A DNA stretch of 9,895 nt from Caulobacteraceae bacterium (GTDB lineage Bacteria; Pseudomonadota; Alphaproteobacteria; Caulobacterales; Caulobacteraceae): positions 1-9,895 of the forward strand of contig JAQGII010000011.1 of assembly GCA_028291305.1 (NCBI GenBank). The letters run 5' to 3'. Made by a program: the position numbers and the translations under genes. Below the pieces are notes generated by a model. That model did not search any database. It worked only from the letters and a program-made list of their open reading frames with translations, and was not told the origin of the DNA. This document shows, piece after piece, positions 1-5,234 of the stretch (position 1 is its first letter; every line of letters begins with the position of its first letter).

Positions 1-21
1 TTCTTTGTTACGTATTTCTTA

Positions 22-47
22 CGTCGACCGCAGGCGCGCGGTCGACG
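22..47. repeat. Perfect 10-bp inverted repeat (hairpin)
   Basis: CGTCGACCGC at 22-31 is the exact reverse complement of GCGGTCGACG at 38-47, with a 6-nt loop. It could form a very stable hairpin. No T-run follows it on either strand; the T-rich DNA lies on its left, which on the minus strand reads as A-rich. It is therefore not a classical intrinsic terminator. It could be a Rho-assisted 3' end of a gene left of the window or a protein-binding dyad. Confidence 0.5.
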
Positions 48-85
48 CGTGATCGGGCGCGAGCTGCGGAAATCCTCGACAAAAA

Positions 86-104
86 TCACCTAGTGACTTA
101 GTCA
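86..104. promoter_or_regulatory. Operator-like overlapping palindromes (TGACT-T-AGTCA)
   Basis: TGACT-T-AGTCA (94-104) is a perfect 5+1+5 palindrome. It overlaps a second one, TCAC-CTA-GTGA (86-96), so three half-sites of the type AGTCA/GTGA are packed into 19 bp. Compact, nearly perfect dyads of this kind are typical of TetR-family operators in alphaproteobacteria (family knowledge). No TetR gene is visible in the window, so the regulator or target would be off the left edge. Identity of the binding protein is inference. Confidence 0.35.
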
Positions 105-238
105 TTTTCGACGACCGACGGCGAAGCCCGGCGGGACGCATTGACGGGGCGTTTTCCGTCGCAATCGTAGCGCCTGGAGCCGCCGATTTGGCGCAGCTGC
201 CATCGACGTGATCACTCATAATATCGGTAGAAATTTAG

Positions 239-260
239 TATTGAAGTTCAGTTTTCAATA
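239..260. promoter_or_regulatory. 22-bp dyad upstream of marR, candidate operator
   Basis: TATTGAA at 239-245 and TTCAATA at 254-260 are perfect 7-bp inverted arms around an 8-bp spacer. Dyads with outer TTG and CAA steps and total length near 20 bp are characteristic of MarR-family operators. It lies about 50 bp upstream of the best -35 candidate and about 200 bp upstream of the MarR start, so it is a candidate autoregulatory site. The link to this MarR protein is inference. Confidence 0.35.
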
Positions 261-308
261 ATGTCGGTTAGACGATCTTAGAAATTGTGTCCTGTTGGGA
301 GCCTATGC

Positions 309-338
309 TTGAAATTATCGACATATTTTGAATATAAA
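309..338 (+). promoter_or_regulatory. Candidate sigma70-type promoter for the MarR gene
   Basis: TTGAAA (309-314) is separated by 18 bp from TATAAA (333-338), a good match to the sigma70 -35/-10 pattern in an otherwise GC-rich genome. Transcription would start near 345 and leave a leader of roughly 110 nt before the MarR start codon at 458. The AT-rich setting supports promoter function, but AT-rich DNA also raises chance matches. Confidence 0.4.
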
Positions 339-457
339 ATGGGGGTCGTGGAGCCAGATGAGTTGACGGATCTGGCGTCCATCGATGATCATATGCTTGA
401 TAGAATTCTGTCTCTGCTTTCCATCGGAGATGGATTTCTTGATATGGTCGGCGGCCA

Positions 458-1015
458 ATGAGGTGGCGTTCCGCCACCCGGGGGCGGACTGAGGCTTGTT
501 CCGGGGCCTGGGCGGCTGACGCGCCATCGACGGGGAGCTCCACCCTGATCGCGACGCGCGTCAACACGCTCAGCAACCGGCTCATCGCCACCGCCACGGC
601 CACCTACGGCCGATTGGGACTGGGGTTCCTGGACGCCAGAATTCTCTATGCGCTCGCCCGCGAGCCGGGAATCCGGGCCGCCGAGATCGGACGGCGACTC
701 AAGGTGGATGCGGCGGCGCTCAGTCGGTCGCTCAAGCCGTTGCGCGACGGGGCTGTGATCACGGAGACGGGCTCCAAGCGCCTGCTCTGCCTGACCGCCA
801 AGGGTTGGGGGATCTATGAGCAGGTCAACGCCGTCGCGGCGGAGCGTGAGCGCCGCCTTTTCGCGGGCTTTTCCGAGCAGGAGGCGGCCTTCCTGGCAGA
901 TCATTTGGAGCGGATGCTGGCCAATATTCCGGAACTATCCGCCTTGAGCGAGAAAGTTCCGGAATTGCTGGAGATCACAGGGGCCCTCGCTTGTCCCTCG
1001 GAATCAACTGGCTGA
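458..1015 (+). CDS. MarR-family winged-helix transcriptional regulator
   Basis: A 185-residue cytoplasmic DNA-binding protein. Residues about 29-70 form the N-terminal helical dimerisation region (IATRVNTLSNRL then a helix with LDARILYALA). The helix-turn-helix spans about 72-98 (IRAAEIGRRLKVDAAALSRS), followed by the wing (about 100-115, ending RLLCLTAKG) and a C-terminal dimerisation helix (118-160). This order is typical of MarR regulators, which usually repress nearby genes and are released by small, often aromatic, ligands. The first ~28 residues are Ser/Gly/Arg-rich, unlike a folded domain. ATG 458 is nevertheless the only ATG upstream of the conserved part, with an in-frame stop at 440-442 and only a weak purine stretch before it. 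The true start, or a frameshift near the 5' end, is therefore uncertain. The ligand and targets cannot be read from the sequence. It converges with the histidine kinase gene. Confidence 0.88.
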   Translation: MRWRSATRGRTEACSGAWAADAPSTGSSTLIATRVNTLSNRLIATATATYGRLGLGFLDARILYALAREPGIRAAEIGRRLKVDAAALSRSLKPLRDGAVITETGSKRLLCLTAKGWGIYEQVNAVAAERERRLFAGFSEQEAAFLADHLERMLANIPELSALSEKVPELLEITGALACPSESTG

Positions 1016-1100
1016 AGGGGCGCTTCGCAACCTGCCGGCGCGGTGTCGGTGAACGGGGACGTCGTCGTCGGGCGGTGCTACTCCGCCGGCTTGCGGTTCA

Positions 1101-1119
1101 ACTTCTCGCCGAGGGAAGT
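1101..1119. terminator. Weak hairpin between convergent genes
   Basis: ACTTCTC (1101-1107) and GGGAAGT (1113-1119) can pair as a 7-bp stem with one G-U pair and a 5-nt loop. It sits in the 190-bp gap between the convergent MarR and histidine kinase genes, where termination is expected. There is no T-run on either strand, so it is only a weak candidate. The rest of the gap shows nothing recognisable. Confidence 0.2.
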
Positions 1120-1205
1120 CCGCTGGACGTCCGTTTCGGCCCTTCCGCGTTCACCGCCCCCTGTCGAGGGACGCGATGGGAGGGCGGAAGACAGGCCGAT
1201 TTGCC

Positions 1206-2600
1206 TCAACTCAAGGAGGGCGCCGGATCGGTCTTCAGGTATCCGGTCCAAGGCGCGCAGCCCTCGTTCGCGACAAGGCCGCGCTTCAAGCTCAGGGTCG
1301 CCTCCAGGCCGCCTTCGGGGTGATTGGCGAGGACCAGCTCGGCGTCGTTCTTCTGGGCCAGCATCCTGGCGATCGTCAGGCCCAGTCCGGCGCCATCCGA
1401 CGGGCTGGAGACCGAGGTTTCGAGGCGGACGAACGGCTCGAAGGCGGCGTCCAGCCGGTCCGGGTCAATGCCCGGCCCGTGGTCGCGGATACGGATATTG
1501 ATGACCCCGCCCTCCAGCCTGGCGGTGATCTCGGCCGACCCGCCATACTTCAGGGCATTGTCCACCAGATTGCCCAGGCACCGCTGCAGGGCGCGGGGGC
1601 GCGCCTCGGCGTCATAGCCGCAGCGCTGAAGCAGGGCGGCGTCCTGACCCCGCTCCTCCGCGTCCTCGACGAGGCTCTCCAGCAGCGCGTCCAGGGCCAC
1701 CGGCGCGAAGGGCTCGTCGATCTGGCTACCGCGGGAGAAGTCCAGGCCCTCTCGGATCAGGATCTGCATTCCGCGAAGATCGTCGATCAGGCGGCTTCTC
1801 AGGGCGATGTCGTCGACCTTCTCCAGACGCAGCCTCAGCCGGGTGAGGGGGGTCTGCAGATCGTGGGTGATCGACGCCAGGATCTTGGTCCGCTCCACCA
1901 CGAGGTCGCGCAGTTTGCCCTGCATGGTGTTGAAGGCTCTGACGGCGTCGCGGACCTCGTTGGGTCCCCGCTCGGGCAGGGGGCTGCTGTCGAGGTCGCT
2001 GCCGAGCGACTTGGCGGCTCGCGACAGGTCGCCCAGGGGAGCGGCGGCCATGCGTGCGGCGAAAACGGTGAGCACCCCGACCGCGAGGATCAGCACGGAC
2101 AGGAAGACCGGGTCGAAGTCGGTGAGACGGAAGTCGTCCACGAGGGGACTGATCATCGTCATCCGCAGGGGCGTTCCGTTGGCGAGTTTCGCCGAAATGA
2201 GCCAACAGCTGAGCTGACTATAGGAGGTGCGTGTGACCGGTCTGGGGAAGCAGGTGCGCGGGAGGACCACGTCCGCCCGGGCGTCGGGGCCCAGGCGGTG
2301 GACGAGGCGCTGGGTGAGATCGGGATCGACCCTCTCGATCTTTTCCTGCCCCCTGGCGGGATAGAGGCCCGGCACGCCGTCGGCGGTCAGCTTCGTGCGC
2401 AGCGCCTGCGGGGCGTTGTCCGCCAACGCGACGAAGTCCTGGACGCGGTCCGCCAGGCGCTCCCAGCGTATCCGCTGCAGGTCCGATTGACGGTGGAGGT
2501 CGGCCACGCCCAGGGCCAGGCTCGCCGAACCCACGACGCCGATCAGCAGGAAGACGAACAGTCGGCCCGCCATCGAGTCGAAGTAGCGGCGAAGCGTCAT
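1206..2600 (-). CDS. Membrane sensor histidine kinase (EnvZ/RstB-like)
   Basis: A 464-residue inner-membrane sensor kinase that autophosphorylates on His and passes phosphate to the adjacent response regulator. TM1 is at about 13-35, a periplasmic sensor region at 36-163, TM2 at about 164-186 and a HAMP linker at about 180-235. The H-box contains ITHDLQTPLTRLRLR with phospho-acceptor His246. The ATPase domain shows the N-box (NLVDNALKYGG, 344-354), G1 (DHGPGID, 373-379) and G2 (GAGLGLTIA, 403-411). All catalytic motifs are intact and length is normal for the class. The periplasmic region has two cysteines (117 and 132) that could form a disulfide. The ATG overlaps the regulator's TGA (ATGA), implying translational coupling. 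The signal sensed is unknown. The last ~25 residues after the ATPase core form an unconserved-looking tail. Confidence 0.95.
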   Translation of the reverse strand: MTLRRYFDSMAGRLFVFLLIGVVGSASLALGVADLHRQSDLQRIRWERLADRVQDFVALADNAPQALRTKLTADGVPGLYPARGQEKIERVDPDLTQRLVHRLGPDARADVVLPRTCFPRPVTRTSYSQLSCWLISAKLANGTPLRMTMISPLVDDFRLTDFDPVFLSVLILAVGVLTVFAARMAAAPLGDLSRAAKSLGSDLDSSPLPERGPNEVRDAVRAFNTMQGKLRDLVVERTKILASITHDLQTPLTRLRLRLEKVDDIALRSRLIDDLRGMQILIREGLDFSRGSQIDEPFAPVALDALLESLVEDAEERGQDAALLQRCGYDAEARPRALQRCLGNLVDNALKYGGSAEITARLEGGVINIRIRDHGPGIDPDRLDAAFEPFVRLETSVSSPSDGAGLGLTIARMLAQKNDAELVLANHPEGGLEATLSLKRGLVANEGCAPWTGYLKTDPAPSLS

Positions 2601-3376
2601 TCGAAGGTGACCGCCGCGGCGAGCACGTATCCCTGGCCGCGAATGGTCATGATCAGGTCGGGATTGCGCGCATTGTCGCTGAGTTTTTGCCTCAGCCGGC
2701 TGATCTGCAGATCCGCGCGTTGGCCGGAGCTGTCGCTGGCGGTGACGGTATGGGCCGCGACGGTGAGCAATTGCTCGCGCGTGAGCACCTCGTTGGCATG
2801 CTCCACGAAGAATTTGAGGAGGCTGAACTCGCCCCCCGACAGCATCACGACGCGCCCCTTGGCGTCCGACAGGCGGCGGTTCTCGAAGTCGAGGGTCCAG
2901 CCCCTGAAGGTCGCCCGCTTTGGGGCGGGGGGCTCGAGCACGCTCAGCGGCGAATAGGCCCGTCGCATCACGCTGCGGACCCGCGCCACCAGTTCGCGGG
3001 GCTCGAAGGGTTTGGTGACGTAGTCGTCGGCGCCGACCTCAAGGCCGATGACCCGATCCACCGCCTCGCCCCGCGCCGTCAGCATGATGATGGGGATGTT
3101 GCGGCGGGCGCGGCTCTCCCTGCACAGGGAGATGCCATCCTCGCCCGGCAGGTTCAGGTCCAGGATGATCAGATCGACCGCGCTTGTATTGAGGGCGTTG
3201 AACATCTCAACGCCATCGGCCGCCGTCAGGACCGTGTAGCCGGTCGCCTCGAGCATCTCGGCCAACAGGGTGCGGATGTCGACATCGTCATCGACGATCA
3301 GCAGGGTATGGTGGGGACGATGGGCTGGCATGGCGTCGCCATGCGTGGCCGGCGCGCTGAGCAGGGTTGCTGCCAA
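2597..3376 (-). CDS. OmpR/PhoB-family response regulator
   Basis: A two-domain DNA-binding response regulator, partner of the kinase it overlaps by 4 nt. Numbered from the TTG at 3376 (259 residues), the receiver domain carries the acidic pair Asp29/Asp30, phospho-acceptor Asp73 (LDLNLPG), Thr100 (MLTARG) and Lys122 (TKPF). The winged-helix effector domain spans about 155-255 and ends in the family-typical IRGQGYVL. Start choice: TTG 3376 is preceded by GGGAGG with 5-nt spacing, the best ribosome site. The in-frame ATG at 3331 gives a 244-residue protein of standard size starting just before the receiver, but lacks a clear ribosome site. The frame is open up to a TTG at 3442. Known family function is transcription control; the divergent exported-protein operon is the obvious candidate target (inference). 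Confidence 0.95.
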   Translation of the reverse strand: MAATLLSAPATHGDAMPAHRPHHTLLIVDDDVDIRTLLAEMLEATGYTVLTAADGVEMFNALNTSAVDLIILDLNLPGEDGISLCRESRARRNIPIIMLTARGEAVDRVIGLEVGADDYVTKPFEPRELVARVRSVMRRAYSPLSVLEPPAPKRATFRGWTLDFENRRLSDAKGRVVMLSGGEFSLLKFFVEHANEVLTREQLLTVAAHTVTASDSSGQRADLQISRLRQKLSDNARNPDLIMTIRGQGYVLAAAVTFE

Positions 3377-3637
3377 TAGAACCTCCCAATGACGCTGGGC
3401 GGGGACCTTTTCTCGCACCCTTTCGCACGCCTCAAGATACAACTCATCAAGACGATTTCAAAGTATCGGTTTATAGCGAAATATGCCGCTTCCGTCTTTG
3501 ATCGATATGTTGCGACATCAAATATAGACTTAATAAATAAATTCCATTTGCAAAACAGGTAGATCAAATAGCGGGGGGCAAACTAAGGTCGGCGCTCAAG
3601 AGGTTCTTGTCTGGCGCCGGTGAACTGGAGGTAATCC
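3377..3637. promoter_or_regulatory. Divergent control region between regulator and exported-protein operon
   Basis: About 260 bp with an AT-rich core (about 3440-3570) between the minus-strand two-component genes and the plus-strand operon, so promoters for both must lie here. TTTGAT (3497-3502) and ATCAAA (3517-3522) are inverted 6-bp arms 14 bp apart, and the 8-mer ATCAAATA recurs at 3517-3524 and 3563-3570. These are candidate regulator-binding half-sites. Promoter matches are only moderate (for example TTGATC 3498-3503 with TATAGA 3523-3528, 19-bp spacer), so I do not assign a -35/-10 pair with confidence. Confidence 0.45.
3382..3387 (-). promoter_or_regulatory. Shine-Dalgarno GGGAGG favouring a TTG start
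   Basis: On the minus strand GGGAGG lies 5 nt before TTG 3376. It is the only strong ribosome-binding match upstream of the receiver domain, and it argues for a rare TTG start with about 15 extra N-terminal residues relative to ATG 3331. TTG starts are often weak, which would keep regulator levels low. Confidence 0.4.
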
Positions 3638-4033
3638 ATGAAATTTGCGAGAGCGGCGTTCTTGTTGCCGCTGGCGAGCGCGTTGTGCGTGACCGCGGGC
3701 GCCGCGCCTGCATCGGCCCACCACTCCTACGCGATGTTCGACCGCACCAAGGCGGTGACGCTCGAAGGAACCGTGAAGGAGTGGCAGTTCACCAATCCGC
3801 ACAGCTGGCTGCAACTTATCGTGCTCGAAAACGGGACGCCGATCGAATACGGCGTCGAAGGGGCGAGCGTGAACACCCTGATCCGCATCGGCTGGGGTCC
3901 CAAGACCTTCAAGGCCGGCGACAAGGTCACCATCGTCATGAACCCCCTGCGGGACGGGACCAAGGGCGGCGCCTTCGTGAAGGCCACCCTGCCGAGCGGC
4001 AAGACCTTGAGCGCGGGCCAGACCCCCGGTTAG
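3638..4033 (+). CDS. Small exported DUF6152-type protein
   Basis: A 131-residue protein with a clear Sec signal peptide (basic start, hydrophobic 7-22, cleavage expected after APASA, residue 27), so it is probably periplasmic. The mature chain would begin HHSYAMFD. The AHHS start, a GTV strand followed by an NPHSW motif (53-57), and a GDKVTIVMNPLRDG segment match the family I know as DUF6152; I could not run a profile search. Predicted fold is a small all-beta domain. No function is established. Histidines 28, 29 and 55 could bind metal (inference). The start is well supported: GGAGGT at 3627-3632 lies 5 nt before the ATG. It is the first gene of the plus-strand run, 40 bp before the next, and divergent from the two-component system. 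Confidence 0.85.
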   Translation: MKFARAAFLLPLASALCVTAGAAPASAHHSYAMFDRTKAVTLEGTVKEWQFTNPHSWLQLIVLENGTPIEYGVEGASVNTLIRIGWGPKTFKAGDKVTIVMNPLRDGTKGGAFVKATLPSGKTLSAGQTPG

Positions 4034-4073
4034 CGCGGCAGCCGAGCTGCTCACGCGCTCAGGGAGATTACCG

Positions 4074-5147
4074 ATGAAGTCAGGATTTACGGGGCCCAGG
4101 CGGCGGGCGCGGGTGACGGCGGCCGTGGTGGTCGGCCTGAGCTGGGTCGGCGGTCATGCCTGGGCGCAAACCGCCAACTACCCCGCGGGCGGGCCCAAGC
4201 CGCCCAGTTGGTCGTCGCTGCCCGCCTGGAACGGCATGTGGGAGCGGGATGGGGACATCGTCTGGGATGATCGCATCGCCCCGGACCAGCCGCAGACGCC
4301 GCCGTACAACGCGGAATATCAGAAGCGGGCGGCGGGCATTCCCAACCGTGGGCCCGTGGGGCCGGGCATGCCCAACATGATGACGATGATCTTCCCCATG
4401 GAGGTGGAGATCAATCAGCGGGAGATGCTCATCGTCGGCGAGAGCTCCGCGCCGCGCAGGATCTATATTGACGGTCGCCTGCACCCCGAGGACCCGCTGC
4501 CGAGCTCGACGGGCCATTCCATCGGCCAATGGAAGGGCAAGGAGCTGCTCGTCGATACCTGCTGTATCAAGGACAGCACCCCTCTTCCCGGAGGAGGGCC
4601 GCACAGCGACGCCCTGCACATCAAGGAACGGATCTGGGCCCCCGACGCCAACACGCTGCTTGACGAGATCACCGTCGAGGACCCCAAGGCCTTCCTCAAG
4701 CCCTGGACCACGGTGAAGACATTCCGCCGCCGTCCCGACTGGGAGCCCGTGGAATACGACCGCCAGGAGAACGATCGCGATACCCCGGCCGGCCGCGGGC
4801 GCGGCGGACCCCGCGCCGGTGGAGCCGAGGCGCCCGCAGCGCCGCCAGCACCCGCGCCTGTCGCTTCGGCCGCCCCACCGGCGGCGCCCGTCCCACCCGT
4901 CGCTCCGACGGCAAGCGCGAGCGCCAGCCCGGCGCCGGCGCGCAGCCGCCCCTTGGGCAAGCCCGCCGATGTCGTGGCCTTGCAGAAGGCGACGGTGAGG
5001 GCCGTCGGGGCCATGGCCTGGGAAAGCGTGAAGATCTCCAACGTCCAGCGCGATCCCACGACCGTGAAGTGGGTGGCCGCCACCCGCTCGGCCCAGTTGC
5101 ACTGCACCGCCGCCGCCGACGGCGACGACTCCGTTTGCGAGCGCTAG
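4074..5147 (+). CDS. Exported protein of unknown function with Pro/Ala-rich linker
   Basis: A 357-residue protein with a signal peptide (cleavage likely after HAWA, residue 31). The core (about 45-222) contains YIDGRLHP (131-138), GHSIGQWKGKELLVDT (147-162), PHSDALHIKERI (176-187) and TVEDPKAFLKPWT (200-212). I recognise this motif series from a widespread uncharacterised family of exported bacterial proteins, often beside DUF6152 genes, but can name no function. A low-complexity Pro/Ala/Gly/Arg linker (about 237-292) leads to a small C-terminal part (293-357) with cysteines 344 and 355, which may form a disulfide; residues 163-164 are a Cys-Cys pair where relatives as I recall them have other residues. 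AGGGAG (4061-4066) precedes the ATG. The gene follows DUF6152 by 40 bp, so the two are probably co-transcribed. Confidence 0.85.
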   Translation: MKSGFTGPRRRARVTAAVVVGLSWVGGHAWAQTANYPAGGPKPPSWSSLPAWNGMWERDGDIVWDDRIAPDQPQTPPYNAEYQKRAAGIPNRGPVGPGMPNMMTMIFPMEVEINQREMLIVGESSAPRRIYIDGRLHPEDPLPSSTGHSIGQWKGKELLVDTCCIKDSTPLPGGGPHSDALHIKERIWAPDANTLLDEITVEDPKAFLKPWTTVKTFRRRPDWEPVEYDRQENDRDTPAGRGRGGPRAGGAEAPAAPPAPAPVASAAPPAAPVPPVAPTASASASPAPARSRPLGKPADVVALQKATVRAVGAMAWESVKISNVQRDPTTVKWVAATRSAQLHCTAAADGDDSVCER

Positions 5148-5234
5148 GCCGCGAGGCCGCGCGCGACCACCACCATCAATAGCGGCCACCCGGCAGGGCA
5201 AGGCGCCGCGCAGGCTTCAGATAGGGAAAGCAAC

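Larger units (their letters stand above)
1..457. other. Upstream non-coding region with regulatory-looking elements
   Basis: No convincing gene lies in these 457 bases. The left part (1-200) is GC-rich and the right part (about 205-450) is clearly AT-rich, as expected for a promoter region. Open frames here are short, lack Shine-Dalgarno sequences and match no family I recognise. The stretch contains a 10-bp-arm inverted repeat (22-47), an operator-like palindrome (94-104), a 22-bp dyad (239-260) and a candidate promoter (309-338); each is listed separately. The palindrome near 100 may belong to a gene just left of the window. Confidence 0.6.

Noticed and set aside
19..219. 66-codon minus-strand frame in the left region
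   Set aside because: No ribosome site, composition driven by GC-rich DNA, and it spans the operator-like palindrome; no recognisable domain.
339..461. 40-codon frame (MGVVEPDELTDL...) ending in an ATGA overlap with the MarR start
   Set aside because: No Shine-Dalgarno, its ATG coincides with the edge of the best -10 element so it would not be transcribed from that promoter, and the product matches nothing I know. Kept only as a possible leader in the findings.
1176..2957. Very long (593-codon) plus-strand open frame opposite the two-component genes
   Set aside because: Antisense shadow of the histidine kinase and response regulator, both of which have complete, motif-rich reading frames; the plus product is Gly/Gln/Asp-rich without domains.
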